59,255 nucleotides of DNA. Source: Metabacillus rhizolycopersici (GTDB lineage Bacteria > Bacillota > Bacilli > Bacillales > Bacillaceae). Under the pieces are notes generated by a model. It saw only the letters and a program-made list of their open reading frames with translations. It did not search any database and was not told where the DNA came from. The stretch spans positions 1-59,255 of the forward strand of contig NZ_JAIQUM010000028.1 of NCBI RefSeq assembly GCF_020075705.1, written 5' to 3'. The translations under genes and the position numbers were made by a program. Positions 37,714 through 47,228 of this stretch are shown here, piece by piece (position 1 is the stretch's first letter; each line of letters starts with the position of its first letter).

Positions 37714-39234
37714 TTAATTGTCCACTATTAATTTTGTGGCTTTCTCCTTTTCAGGTCGCTTAACTTCAATTATATCTTCCGCTTGTTTTGCTCGTTTGAT
37801 AAAGAATGCAAGAATAAGAGCAATAAGCGCAAAAAGAGTAGCGACTAGGAAAGCATCATTTATTCCTTCTAACATTGCCCTCATAGCAATTTGTTGTTGC
37901 ATTTCTGCTGTTGGTTGCCCTACCGCATTTTTCATGGCAGTCGCAGCAAATTCAGATGCATATGATTCTGTACGATTTGACATGATCGTAACCAAAAATG
38001 CCGTACCAATGGCACCGGATACTTGCTGTGTTGTATTGTTCATTGCAGTACCATGTGGATAATAGCGTGCTGGCAACTGATTTAAGCCATTTGTCGATAC
38101 TGGCATCATCACCATGGACATCCCAAACATCCGCACAGTGTTTAAAATAACTAAATGTGTATAACTTGTATCTAATGTTAATTTGCTAAAATAATACGTT
38201 GTTACTGTTGTAATGACCAAGCCAACAATTGCTAAAATTCGTCCTCCATATTTGTCAAATATCTTTCCTGTAATTGGAGACATGAGAGCCATCAAAACAG
38301 CTCCTGGCAACATCATTAATCCTGCATCTAGTGGAGAAATTCCGCGAATCGTTTGAACATAAATAGGTAGAAGTAGCATACCAGAAAACATAGCCATCGT
38401 AATCACCATGGAAATAACCGATGACAGGGCAAACATTGGGTATTTATAAATTCCAAAGTTAAGCATTGGTCGTTCTTGCTTAATTTGACGTAAGATAAAC
38501 GATACCAATGATATGATCCCAATGATAATTGTTCCATATACTTGTGGGCTATCCCAGCCTTTACTACCAGCAGAACTAAATCCATATAGCAAGCCACCAA
38601 ATCCTACGCTTGATAAAAGAAGCGAGAATAAATCAAGACGGATATCTACCTTTTCCTTTTTATCTTTGAGTAAGAAAAAGCCAATCAATAGAACAGCAAT
38701 TGCAATTGGTGTGACAAAATGGAAAAGCATTCTCCAGTCATAATGTTCAACAATCCAGCCCGATAAAGTTGGACCAATTGCTGGTGCACCCATTAAAACT
38801 AAACCAAAGACACCCATTGCTGCTCCCCTTTTTTCAACCGGAAAGCTTACTAACATAACATTCATTAATAATGGCATCATAATCGCTGATCCTGACGCTT
38901 GAACCATACGTGCTATTAATAAGACAGGGAATGAATGGGCAATACCAGCGATAATTGTCCCAGCCGCAAATAGCCCCATAGCGGTTAAAAATAACCGACG
39001 AACAGAATATTTTTGAATTAAAAATGCAGTTGTTGGAATCATAATTCCGTTTATTAACATAAATCCTGTTGTCAACCATTGTACAGTTGACGCCTCAACA
39101 TCCAAATCCACCATAATCGACGGTAGTGCAATATTTAATAACGTATTATTTAAAAATGTAATAAATGCTCCGATCATCAGGACAGCAAGAATCCCATATG
39201 GTGGACGATTAATCTTTTTAATCGATTGTTCCAT
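37714..39234 (-). CDS. DHA2 family MFS multidrug exporter (EmrB/QacA, LmrB-like)
   Basis: 506 residues with about 14 membrane helices, which places it in the 14-TM DHA2 group. Motif C-like GAPAIGPTLSGWIVEHYDWRMLF at about 150 is typical, with LNIALPSIMVDLDVE at about 34. Proton-driven export of drugs is the family role. ATG 39234 with GGGGGAAACACA before it. A promoter (TTGAAA-N17-TATGAT, 39293-39321) lies in the gap to the divergent TetR gene, which probably represses it. Confidence 0.92.
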   Translation of the reverse strand: MEQSIKKINRPPYGILAVLMIGAFITFLNNTLLNIALPSIMVDLDVEASTVQWLTTGFMLINGIMIPTTAFLIQKYSVRRLFLTAMGLFAAGTIIAGIAHSFPVLLIARMVQASGSAIMMPLLMNVMLVSFPVEKRGAAMGVFGLVLMGAPAIGPTLSGWIVEHYDWRMLFHFVTPIAIAVLLIGFFLLKDKKEKVDIRLDLFSLLLSSVGFGGLLYGFSSAGSKGWDSPQVYGTIIIGIISLVSFILRQIKQERPMLNFGIYKYPMFALSSVISMVITMAMFSGMLLLPIYVQTIRGISPLDAGLMMLPGAVLMALMSPITGKIFDKYGGRILAIVGLVITTVTTYYFSKLTLDTSYTHLVILNTVRMFGMSMVMMPVSTNGLNQLPARYYPHGTAMNNTTQQVSGAIGTAFLVTIMSNRTESYASEFAATAMKNAVGQPTAEMQQQIAMRAMLEGINDAFLVATLFALIALILAFFIKRAKQAEDIIEVKRPEKEKATKLIVDN

Positions 39235-39292
39235 TGTGTTTCCCCCTATATACATTAGGTTCAATATTTTGTACTGTTATTCCACAACACTT

Positions 39293-39321
39293 ATCATATA
39301 CCATGAGTTCAAATTTTTCAA
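39293..39321 (-). promoter_or_regulatory. Sigma-A promoter of the drug exporter
   Basis: Minus strand TTGAAA, 17 bases, TATGAT. The TetR protein encoded divergently is the likely repressor. Confidence 0.6.
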
Positions 39322-39420
39322 TCAAAAAATATCCTTTTATTTTATACATTTGTCTAATTATTAAAAATAATGTACCATCAATACTATACAAGCAGTCCAA
39401 ATAAAACTAAAGGTGATTAT

Positions 39421-40305
39421 ATGAACGATAGGAAACAACATGTGGTGAAAATGGCCCACCAATTATTCATTGATAAAGGTTTCCAATCCACATCTATTCA
39501 AGATATATTGGATTGTAGCGGAATTTCTAAAGGGACATTTTATAATTATTTTTCATCTAAAAACGAGTTATTAATCGCTCTTTTAAAATCTCTATACCAG
39601 CAAGTAGAAAAAGAGAGAAAAGAATTACTGGTTGGTCAAGACCCGTCTGATATTGAAACCTTCATTAAGCAAATTGTATTGCAGATGGAAATGAGTCGAA
39701 CCAATAAGTTAAGTATCCTTTTTGAAGAAGTAAATTTTTCAAATGATGTAGAACTTAAACAATTTATTAAAAGAGGTCAATTGAAGGCACTTCATTGGCT
39801 ATTTCAGAGGTTCATAGACATTTTTACCGAAAGTAAGAGGCCTTATTTATTAGATTGTGCCATTATGTTCATGGGAATTTTACATCATAACCATAAATAT
39901 TATAATTATGCATATGAATCAAATACTAGCACCCACCATATCGTACGCTATAGTATCGAGCGAGTCGTTAAAATGGTAGAAGAAGTTGCAGAAGCTGACG
40001 ATCAATTAATACCACCTGAACATATAGAGCACTGGTTACCCGAAAATAAGAATCGTAACCGTACTTTTCACCAGAATCTTTATCATACGGTATTAAATTT
40101 AAAAAATTCCCTAGCTACCGTAGAACAATCAAAATACAATGAGTTGTTGGATTTTATTCAAGATGAACTTCTTCACTCAAAGACACCACGTAAATTTTTG
40201 ATTGAATGTGCCCTTTCATCTTTGAAAATGAATCAAGATCAAGCTTCATTTGAGAAAATAGAATTGGAAAAACTTGATCAACTGATTTCAGCTTATTTTA
40301 TTTAA
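39421..40305 (+). CDS. TetR/AcrR family regulator
   Basis: 294 residues from the ATG at 39421 with AAAGGTGAT before it. The N-terminal helix-turn-helix reads AHQLFIDKGFQSTSIQDILDCSGISKGTFYNYFSSKNELL (about 12-52). The rest is a long helical ligand domain. At nearly 300 residues it is about 100 residues longer than a standard TetR protein. Divergent from the drug exporter; a repressor of it by family rule. Confidence 0.9.
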   Translation: MNDRKQHVVKMAHQLFIDKGFQSTSIQDILDCSGISKGTFYNYFSSKNELLIALLKSLYQQVEKERKELLVGQDPSDIETFIKQIVLQMEMSRTNKLSILFEEVNFSNDVELKQFIKRGQLKALHWLFQRFIDIFTESKRPYLLDCAIMFMGILHHNHKYYNYAYESNTSTHHIVRYSIERVVKMVEEVAEADDQLIPPEHIEHWLPENKNRNRTFHQNLYHTVLNLKNSLATVEQSKYNELLDFIQDELLHSKTPRKFLIECALSSLKMNQDQASFEKIELEKLDQLISAYFI

Positions 40306-40404
40306 ATAGAAGAAACAGACTAATTGTTGAAAAAATACTTCTGTTTAAGAGAAAAGGAAGCATACTAAACAAAAAATATGCATTTTATACAAAAACTATT
40401 TCTT

Positions 40405-40595
40405 GAAAAACAAGGCTGTTTTCGCAAACTTTGTTGCTATTGTCATATAGAGTGCCATCAACAGCGACCGATTTGGCTCCATTTTTCTCGAAACGGGCAC
40501 ATAACACCTTTATTCGTGACCACTTTGGCTCTTTTTCTTGATTCGGGCTTCTATCTCATCAAAAAACAACATTCATGTAGAAAACAGCAAAAAAT
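40405..40595. repeat. Repeat family C, copy 2
   Basis: Starts TTTTCGCAAACTTTGTTGCT and ends with TTGATTCGGGCTTCT, CATCAAAAAACAAC and TAGAAAACAG, as copy 1, but has a single internal unit. Confidence 0.8.
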
Positions 40596-40643
40596 AAAAA
40601 GGCAGAACGCCCCTCCATAAAGTAAGGGGCGTTCTGCCTTTAA
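40596..40643. terminator. Bidirectional terminator between tetR and the second MFS gene
   Basis: AAAAGGCAGAACGCCCCT and AGGGGCGTTCTGCCTTT form a very stable stem. Serves both convergent genes. Confidence 0.9.
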
Positions 40644-40684
40644 TCGTAAATTCATTTAGTAAAATACTGTTAGCAAATTGTGTA

Positions 40685-41875
40685 TTAAAAAGCTGCCTTT
40701 TTCTTAAGACTAAGCATCACAATAAAGGAAATACAATATAAGATAGTCAAGTAGGTCATAGCTATTGTAATATTATAATTTTGCAGAATATAGCCAACAA
40801 AGATTGGAGATAATCCCCCTATAGCTCTACCAAAGTTAAATATTGTGTTCGTAGCAGTACTTCGAACTTGCACTGGATAATAACTGCTTATCAACGCACC
40901 ATACCCGGCAAACATTCCATTTGAAAAGAAACCGACAACCGCACCACCAATTAATAAACCTGCACTGCCAGTTGCATACGAGTATAAAAATACAGCACAT
41001 GCGGAGGCTAGTAGGAAGATCCCAAAGGAACGTTTTGCCCCGAATCGATCCATGAATTGTCCAAAAGTCAACATCCCCACAATCATTCCAATAGCCGTAC
41101 TGATTGTCCAAAGTGCTGAACTCGAAACAGATAATCCTTGTGATTGTTGCAGCATAGATGGCAGCCATATCATCAATCCATTGTAGCCTGCAATTTGCAC
41201 AGTTGCCATAATAGCTAAAGAAATCGTCGTCAAAGTCGTTCTTGGCGTATCAAACAATTGAAGCAACTTGCCCTTCTCTTGTTTGTTGTCCACCTTTTTC
41301 TCCTTTTGTGCAGCTAGCCATTCTGGTGATTCATCAAGGTTCTTCCGAACAATAAAAGCAAAAATAACTGGAAGCACTCCAACGAAAAACAAAGCTCTCC
41401 ATCCTAAAGTAGGAAGGATCATCGCGCTTAGTAGTGCCGCTAAAATAACACCGTATTGAGCACCAACACTTACATAAGAGGAAGCTCTCCCTTGTTTCTT
41501 CTTTGGCCAAGCCTCAGCAACTAGAGCCATACCAATACCATACTCTCCACCAGCACCTAGTCCTGCGATAAATCTAAATAAATAAACCTGTTCGATATTT
41601 GTCGCTAATCCCGTTAATGCTGTCCCAATTGCAAACAAAATGATTGTATAAGTAAAAATTCGCACTCGGCCAAACTTATCTGCCAAAATCCCAAAGATAA
41701 TTCCTCCGAGTAACATGCCAATATTCGTAATTGAAGAAATAAGCCCGCCAGTTGTGAAATCAATGTTAAACTCGGCAATGATCATCGACATCGCAAATGA
41801 GATAAACATGATGTCCATGCCTTCTAATGTTAAACCTGCTACTGACGCTACGACTGTTTTTTTACGGTAATTCAA
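40685..41875 (-). CDS. MFS transporter, sugar/aromatic acid:H+ symporter type
   Basis: 396 residues, 12 membrane helices. Motif A GGIIFGILADKFGRVR at about 60 and the N-terminal GLTLEGMDIMFISFA, RFIAGLGAGGEYGIGMALVAEAWPKKKQG at about 110 are typical of the MHS/AAHS-like branch. TTG start at 41875 with GGAGGG nine bases before; the longer open frame has no Shine-Dalgarno. The transported compound is unknown. Confidence 0.85.
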   Translation of the reverse strand: MNYRKKTVVASVAGLTLEGMDIMFISFAMSMIIAEFNIDFTTGGLISSITNIGMLLGGIIFGILADKFGRVRIFTYTIILFAIGTALTGLATNIEQVYLFRFIAGLGAGGEYGIGMALVAEAWPKKKQGRASSYVSVGAQYGVILAALLSAMILPTLGWRALFFVGVLPVIFAFIVRKNLDESPEWLAAQKEKKVDNKQEKGKLLQLFDTPRTTLTTISLAIMATVQIAGYNGLMIWLPSMLQQSQGLSVSSSALWTISTAIGMIVGMLTFGQFMDRFGAKRSFGIFLLASACAVFLYSYATGSAGLLIGGAVVGFFSNGMFAGYGALISSYYPVQVRSTATNTIFNFGRAIGGLSPIFVGYILQNYNITIAMTYLTILYCISFIVMLSLKKKAAF

Positions 41876-42000
41876 TTTCTTCCACCCTCCAGTATTTTTC
41901 TTGTTGTAAAAATGCTCTTTAAACTTTGAAGGAATGGAAATGCCAGGAATTCCTTCTCTTTTCAAGCCTCACAGGACTTTGTTTAAAAGAGGTAACTAAG

Positions 42001-42152
42001 AAAAGCGCAAGCGCCTTGTTCAGCCTCGGGCAAATAAGACGCTCAGGAATAGAAGGTGTTCTTTGCCTTCAATTCCTGAGTGGCTTATGGCCTCGAGGGG
42101 CTAGGCGCTGGAGCTAGACACAAAAACTACGTCAAAAGATTTATACTTTCTT
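42001..42152. repeat. Repeat family A, copy 10
   Basis: Arms CTCAGGAAT and ATTCCTGAG. Third-variant tail (GACACAAAAACTACGTC, CTTATACTTTC-like). Confidence 0.9.
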
Positions 42153-42345
42153 ATCTTCTAAATGAAAGCATAAAGAAATACCCTTCCATCACAGAGGATA
42201 AAAGGGCATGGATATACAAAGATATCTGCATAAATACTTATCTAGCCACCCTTTTCAGCCTCTCTGGACTGTATTAAAGGTAAAATTATATCGATATATT
42301 ACCATGTTCGAAAGTAAGATTCAATAAGAAAAGTTATTTAATTCA

Positions 42346-42677
42346 AAAGTGATCCTTCACAATTGCGCCATTTATATGGACAACTCATTGGCATTCTCCT
42401 CTGTTCTTCTACAATGTTTCAAATGCGACAGTTTCTGCTTGAAAGGAAAAAACAGGAGTTGAGTGAATACAAAGCGATTTATATGATTAAAGATTACTTT
42501 CCGTTATTGTTTCAAGCAATAGCAGTTGGCACAGAAGAACTTTTGGAAATTCTGCATCGTCTTTATCAGCAGCTCAAAAAGAACGGTCGTAAATGTCATC
42601 GGTATAAGAGGAAAACCGTCTTTGATATTCTAGTGATTGTATATGAAACGACAGTAAAGCATAGACAAGCTGCCTAG
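42346..42677 (+). pseudogene. C-terminal fragment of an IS4-type transposase
   Basis: About 110 codons open after a TAA at 42342. The peptide LYGQLIGILLCSSTMFQMRQ, SEYKAIYMIKDYFPLLFQAI resembles the C-terminal helices of IS4-type DDE transposases. No start, DDE residues or inverted repeats remain. The 42153-42345 stretch before it has no gene. Confidence 0.55.
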
Positions 42678-42886
42678 TAAAAAAATCGTATTTTAATAGG
42701 CTTCTTTGACATGCCTACTTTTCCATCACTCGCTAGTTTTGAAACAAGGATCAATTTCGTACCTAGTCATTTGCGTCGTTAGCTTGATGGACATGTGGCG
42801 GTACCCTTAAATGGATTATTTATTAAAGAATGAATAAGCAGCGGTCTATGGTTCAATAACAAGAACATTCAAGTAGTTCCAATAAA

Positions 42887-43036
42887 GTGAGACTTCCATC
42901 AGTGGGGGTTTTCTACATCCCCCACTGATGGTTAGCGAGACTTATCGGATCTTTACGGGCAGTTATCTCCCACTTATCTTCTTTGCTTCTCTCGAATCTT
43001 GAAGTCGGAGTTTTACTGCCCGTTAAGGTGGGATAA
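42887..43036. repeat. Repeat family B, intact copy
   Basis: Two-stem form: CCATCAGTGGGGG with CCCCCACTGATGG, then TCTTTACGGGCAGTTATC with TTTTACTGCCCGTTAAGG. About 150 bases. Confidence 0.9.
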
Positions 43037-43174
43037 ATGGTTTTAAGGAAGTTATGAAAAATATGTAAATAGTTTTCATTTCAAGTTTAGCTCTAGAAAT
43101 GTGCATATTTGACTTGTTTTTCCGGTAAACTTTCATTTTTTTAGCGAAATATTATAAATTATTCAATTTTAAAT

Positions 43175-43200
43175 GTTTCAAGTAAAGACCTCTCGGGTAG
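43175..43200 (+). promoter_or_regulatory. Sigma-B-like promoter
   Basis: GTTTCA, 14 bases, GGGTAG. Lies 64 bases before the YflT/YsnF-like gene. Confidence 0.65.
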
Positions 43201-43263
43201 ATATCTAATACATGTGGATGTAATTTAATTTCCATATGCAGTATATTTTAGGAGGGTGATAGA

Positions 43264-44409
43264 ATGAGTATGGAAAAAAGAATCGTCGGGAGCTTTAATT
43301 CAGAGCAAGAAGTCTTGTATGCGATTGAAGGATTGAAACGTCAGGGGCATCGTGAAACAGATATGATGGTGGTGGCAGAAAATAGAAGTGCCATTCCATT
43401 GGTCACTTCTCGCACGGGAGTCATGGTAGAAGCGGATTTACAAATGAGTACCTTAGCAGGTGCTATGATGGACAGCTTTGTTACCATGGTGACAGCAGGA
43501 ATGGGTGGAATACAGACAAATACTCTGTCCAGCAGCCTTATTGAAAGGGGCCTACCAGAATTCACGGCAAAACAGTGTGAAGAGGAAATAAATAAGGGGA
43601 AAATAATTTTGCTGGTTGATATGAATAGAACTTACGACAGCCCTGTCTATAAAGCACAATATGAAACTGAAAACTCAAGAGCAGTCCGACTCCATGAAGA
43701 ACAGCTTGATATTACAAAAGAGCGTGTCCAAGTCGGAGAATTACAGCTCCATAAAGAAGTAGTTGAAGAACATCGAACCGTTCATGTTCCACTCATTCGA
43801 GAAGAAGTATATGTAGAGCGTCGTCCTGTCATAGATGGAAAGTATGATGGTAGCCCATTTACAGAGGATGAAATTATTCGTATCCCCATTACGGAAGAAA
43901 GAATAGAAGTAACGAAAAGACCGGTAGTCGTTGAAGAAGTGATTATAGATAAGCGAAAAGTTCAAGAAACAAAGCAGGTACAGGATATTATTAGAAAAGA
44001 AGAAGCGCGGATTGAGCGTTCTGTCCCTTCGGCAATGGAAGCAGGGACACCGGTCACCCACTTCACCGATGTAGAGCAAGAAGAAGTTATTACGGAAAGC
44101 CCAAATATTTTGATCGTGGAAGGAAATCCCGATATTGCAACCATAATGGCAGAGGATAAAAAGGAAGAAACCCGCGAAAAACGCACAGGTTCCATCACTA
44201 AAAACAGACCAGAATCATCTGTCAGTAAAAAGGACAATCCGAGTGGGACGCTAACAGATTCTCCTGTTCGTAAGGAAAACGAAAGTTCGGTTGCAACAGC
44301 TGCTATAAAAGCAGAAGCAATCAAAAGCAACGAAAGTTCTTCCACAGATGAGGAAAATAAAAATAATAAAAATCAAATGAAAAAAAGAAAAAATAATAAT
44401 TCTCAATAA
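43264..44409 (+). CDS. YsnF/DUF2382 stress protein with N-terminal YflT domain
   Basis: 381 residues. Residues 1-120 form a general-stress 17M/YflT domain (RIVGSFNSEQEVLYAIEGLKRQGH). A DUF2382 domain of alternating strands follows at about 140-240 (LHEEQLDITKERVQVGEL, VPLIREEVYVERRPV). The last 110 residues are low complexity, rich in Lys, Glu, Ser and Asn. The sigma-B-like promoter upstream fits a general stress protein. GGAGGGTGAT lies before the ATG. Confidence 0.88.
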   Translation: MSMEKRIVGSFNSEQEVLYAIEGLKRQGHRETDMMVVAENRSAIPLVTSRTGVMVEADLQMSTLAGAMMDSFVTMVTAGMGGIQTNTLSSSLIERGLPEFTAKQCEEEINKGKIILLVDMNRTYDSPVYKAQYETENSRAVRLHEEQLDITKERVQVGELQLHKEVVEEHRTVHVPLIREEVYVERRPVIDGKYDGSPFTEDEIIRIPITEERIEVTKRPVVVEEVIIDKRKVQETKQVQDIIRKEEARIERSVPSAMEAGTPVTHFTDVEQEEVITESPNILIVEGNPDIATIMAEDKKEETREKRTGSITKNRPESSVSKKDNPSGTLTDSPVRKENESSVATAAIKAEAIKSNESSSTDEENKNNKNQMKKRKNNNSQ

Positions 44410-44448
44410 ATAAGATTGGATAGACTATGAGACTCTTAAATACTATAC

Positions 44449-44506
44449 AAAAAAGGCTGATTTCAAAGATCACTAGAATGTGACCTGTTGAAGTCAGCCT
44501 TTTTCA
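44449..44506 (+). terminator. Terminator after the YsnF-like gene
   Basis: AAAAAGGCTGA pairs with TCAGCCTTTTT across a long, imperfectly paired loop. Confidence 0.8.
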
Positions 44507-44518
44507 GAGGATTTAACT

Positions 44519-44674
44519 ATAAAGTGAGACTTCCATCAGTGGGGGGGTCTTCATCCCCCACTGATGGTTAGCGAGACTTATCGGATCTTTACGGGCAGTT
44601 ATCTCCCTCTTATCCTCTTCTCTTCTCTCGAATCTTGAAGTGCGAGTTTTACTGCCCGTTAAGGTGGGATAAAA
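44519..44674. repeat. Repeat family B, intact copy
   Basis: Nearly identical to 42887-43036. Confidence 0.9.
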
Positions 44675-44814
44675 CTGTAAGATTCTATTTTAAAAGATGT
44701 TGTTACGGAACTCTCTCAGTTGATGGATATATTTCCCAAATACTTACTTGTTCGCAGGATTTCAGGACCCTTACTATCATAATAGCGGTTATGAAATGAG
44801 TTTAGATCATTAAC

Positions 44815-45145
44815 CATTCTTCACCATACCAGCGATAACTAGTGCATCTTTTTTATCGCTTTTCAAATGAGTATTATCTCAATTTTCTTTTTACTAGGTG
44901 TAGATTTACTGTTACTACATCAATCTTCTGTTTGAATAACCGTTTTAGAAGATAAATTCAGTTATGTTCAGCAAGTTCCATGCCTACTATAGCTAAATCT
45001 AAGTTATTTGTCCTTTTTAGTTTGTTAACCCATTGCACTAAAATAGTGAATCCCTCTTCAACATTTTCAAATGTGAGAGGATCTCCGACTACAATTCCAC
45101 AGAAATTCACAGCTCGTGCCACGTGTAATTATTGAACGATTCCCA
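44815..45145 (-). pseudogene. IS110-type transposase fragment, frameshifted
   Basis: Minus-strand reading gives AVNFCGIVVGDPLTFENVEEGF and LAIVGMELAEH, then after deletions VVTVNLHLVK and, in another frame, SDKKDALVIAGMVKNG. These are the N-terminal DEDD-domain landmarks of IS110 transposases (including the GMEPTGHYW and KTDKxDA regions) with frames broken. No end sequences recognised. Confidence 0.7.
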
Positions 45146-45297
45146 CACCGACAACGAGATGTCGATCGGAAATTCTTTGAATTAAAAGTCGGCCTATATC
45201 CTCTAATTAGTTTCAGCATTTATTGACTTTTGCTTTAGCTTTGGCGATACCATGCTTTTTTTCGTACCAAATGAAAATATAGCCACTTTCTAAACAT

Positions 45298-45350
45298 TAA
45301 CTGCCTAAACACGGTTTATAAATAATTAAACCTTGTTTAGGCAGTTAATA
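45298..45350. terminator. Long perfect-type inverted repeat
   Basis: TAACTGCCTAAACA-GGTTTA and TAAACC-TGTTTAGGCAGTTA, about 20 bp with a small loop. It immediately follows the stop of the 55-residue minus-strand gene and probably terminates it, though it may also be a transposon end. Confidence 0.7.
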
Positions 45351-45358
45351 TCGAAATA

Positions 45359-45526
45359 TTATATTTTATTCCAAATTCTATTTAAATTTAATGGGACATA
45401 TACTCTGTCTCCTTGTATCTCCCTGTGGATAATCGGTTCCTCAGTATATTGCTCCGAATATATTTTACGTCTTGCTCTTTTGCGGGTTCCTACTATTTTA
45501 TCTAAGCTTTGATTAGAAAATTTCAT
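45359..45526 (-). CDS. Small basic protein of unknown function
   Basis: 55 residues: MKFSNQSLDKIVGTRKRARR then IYSEQYTEEPIIHREI and VYVPLNLNRIWNKI. GAGGAGAATCGAC lies before the ATG and a strong hairpin follows the stop, so it looks like a real gene. I recognise no family. It sits between stress genes and may belong to them. Confidence 0.6.
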   Translation of the reverse strand: MKFSNQSLDKIVGTRKRARRKIYSEQYTEEPIIHREIQGDRVYVPLNLNRIWNKI

Positions 45527-45639
45527 GTCGATTCTCCTCTTATTTTTAATATGACACTGCTATACCATAGAAAAAACTTTAAAAAATCTATAGGAAACAA
45601 AAGGCAGATCGCTTTTTGTTTCCTATCTCATTTACCATT

Positions 45640-45960
45640 TTAATTTATTGCCACTACGACGCATCGTCCATGATCCAATTCTTCTTCGTAACGCTCGGCT
45701 TCTGCAGTAGATATCCCCAGTGACTCTAACTTCGAGCGAAGTTCATCTCCCCGAGTTCGAAAAACGTTTGTGATCGAATCAAAGATACCTTGTTCTTCAA
45801 CGCCAACATCGTTAATATCCAGATAGTCCGTCAGATTTTCAGAGCGGCTTTTATCATGAGCGAATAAATAAATATCATCCTTTTTGGAGCCTTGCATGAT
45901 TAATTGTTCAATTGCCTGTTTTGCTTGTACACCATTTTCTACAATTTTCACATTTTCCAT
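45640..45960 (-). CDS. General stress protein 17M-like (YflT domain)
   Basis: 106 residues forming one YflT domain: VENGVQAKQAIEQLIMQGSKKDDIYLFAH, with a glycine-containing helix and ending GRCVVVAIN. Homologues are sigma-B-dependent and sit close to sigB in several Bacillus genomes. AGGAGG lies before the ATG. A weak sigma-B-like promoter (GTTTCA-N14-GGTTAC) is at 46038-46063. Confidence 0.85.
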   Translation of the reverse strand: MENVKIVENGVQAKQAIEQLIMQGSKKDDIYLFAHDKSRSENLTDYLDINDVGVEEQGIFDSITNVFRTRGDELRSKLESLGISTAEAERYEEELDHGRCVVVAIN

Positions 45961-46037
45961 TTCCCATTCCTCCTAAAGTATAAATTAGTCATGTGCTTTC
46001 AGTAAGATAACTGTCAGCTTGACTTTCTATTAGATAT

Positions 46038-46063
46038 GTAACCGCTTCTTGAGAAATTGAAAC
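46038..46063 (-). promoter_or_regulatory. Possible sigma-B-like promoter
   Basis: Minus strand GTTTCA, 14 bases, GGTTAC. Good -35, weak -10. Faces the YflT gene, back to back with the promoter at 46100-46125. Confidence 0.4.
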
Positions 46064-46099
46064 CTATTTTTCTGAAATTCTACTAAAGATAATATTTAC

Positions 46100-46125
46100 G
46101 TTACTAACGAACGAATCCTGGGTAT
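46100..46125 (+). promoter_or_regulatory. Sigma-B-like promoter
   Basis: GTTACT, 14 bases, GGGTAT. Located 68 bases before the IDEAL-domain gene. Confidence 0.6.
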
Positions 46126-46192
46126 ATAAGATAATATTAATCACTATTTTCAACAAGACGTATCAACTGTAATTTATTTGGAGGTGTTATAT

Positions 46193-46546
46193 ATGAGGAA
46201 ACTGTCATGTAAAGTTTGTGGAAACAATGAATTTCAAGTGTTAAATGTAAACGAGACGCTGTGCAAGTGCGGCTTGCGATTAACCAAACTTAGCGATTAT
46301 CGCAGCGAAGAGCCAAAAATACGGACAGAGCATTTTTATCCAGATCAAAAGAAGCAGGCTGAAGTGATATCAAAAATCAGTTTGTTAAAACGGGCAATTG
46401 ATAAATGTCTTGATGAACAAGATAAAGAAACGTTTAAAAAGTTAACTTCTGAATTAAGAGTTTGCCAACATGTTTTACAAAAAGGGGTGAACGATCCCCT
46501 AGTTCATTCCAAAGAGGGATTGAAACAGAAACAAGATAAAATGTAA
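46193..46546 (+). CDS. Zinc-ribbon-like plus IDEAL-domain protein
   Basis: 117 residues from ATG 46193, with GGAGGTG before it. Residues 4-30 hold Cys pairs (CKVCGN and LCKCG), a likely zinc ribbon. Residues 62-90 (ISLLKRAIDKCLDEQDKETFKKLTSEL) match the IDEAL domain, a short helical motif used in protein-protein contacts in Bacillus. A sigma-B-like promoter precedes. Role unknown. Confidence 0.7.
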   Translation: MRKLSCKVCGNNEFQVLNVNETLCKCGLRLTKLSDYRSEEPKIRTEHFYPDQKKQAEVISKISLLKRAIDKCLDEQDKETFKKLTSELRVCQHVLQKGVNDPLVHSKEGLKQKQDKM

Positions 46547-46565
46547 TCACTTTATTAACCAATAT

Positions 46566-46590
46566 GTTTATGTTTTGACGATGTGGGTAC
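46566..46590 (+). promoter_or_regulatory. Sigma-B-like promoter
   Basis: GTTTAT, 13 bases, GGGTAC. Located 41 bases before the GlsB-like gene. Confidence 0.6.
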
Positions 46591-46630
46591 TTAAATAACA
46601 TACTCATTGAAATAGAAAGGAGAGAACTTT

Positions 46631-46885
46631 ATGGAATTAATTTGGTCATTAATTATCGGAGGAATTATCGGCTGGTTAGCAGGATTCATTCTTGGACGTG
46701 ACGTACCAGGAGGAGTAGTTGGAAATATTATTGCAGGATTTATCGGTGCATGGCTTGGTTCATTACTATTAGGAGGCTGGGGACCTATTATCGGAGGATT
46801 TTACTTTATTCCGGCACTCATCGGTGCAATTGCCCTAGTATTCATCATAAGCCTCATCTTTAGAAGTGTAAAACGCACCTCATAG
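46631..46885 (+). CDS. GlsB/YeaQ/YmgE-type membrane protein
   Basis: 84 residues with three hydrophobic, glycine-rich helices: IIGGIIGWLAGFILG, VGNIIAGFIGAWLGSLLLG and ALIGAIALVFIISLIF. These small membrane proteins occur in stress regulons, often with Asp23-type proteins. AAGGAGAGAAC before the ATG; a sigma-B-like promoter is 41 bases upstream. Confidence 0.88.
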   Translation: MELIWSLIIGGIIGWLAGFILGRDVPGGVVGNIIAGFIGAWLGSLLLGGWGPIIGGFYFIPALIGAIALVFIISLIFRSVKRTS

Positions 46886-46895
46886 TACCCATATG

Positions 46896-46932
46896 AAGAG
46901 GAGATTGCAAATACCTGCAGTCTCTTTTTTTA
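46896..46932 (+). terminator. Terminator after the GlsB-like gene
   Basis: GAGATTGCA pairs with TGCAGTCTC and is followed by seven T. Confidence 0.85.
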
Positions 46933-47053
46933 CTGGATTAACTGTTTTTTAAAAATTTCGTCATGGTGTTCTAATTTTGGTGAGTTAAGGTCACCCGTTC
47001 CAAATAGCCGGCAAAATAGCGCTGATGGTCAGTGAAATTACGAAACTTAAAAA

Positions 47054-47222
47054 ACAAAAGCTCAGGGCGCCTTGATCAGCCTCAGGCATAGTATAAGACG
47101 CTTTTGAATAGAAGGTGTTTTTTGCCTTCAATTCAAAAGTGGCTTATACCCAAGAGGGGCTAGGCGCTGAAGCTGAATGCAGTGTGCTTATCCACAGTAC
47201 AAGCATTTTATAGTTTCCTAAA
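47054..47222. repeat. Repeat family A, copy 11
   Basis: Arms CTTTTGAAT and ATTCAAAAG, with a type II tail. Confidence 0.9.
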
Positions 47223-47228
47223 CGATGA

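Noticed and set aside
40378..40620. An 80-codon open frame after tetR
   Set aside because: Lies entirely in repeat family C and the terminator; no ribosome-binding site.
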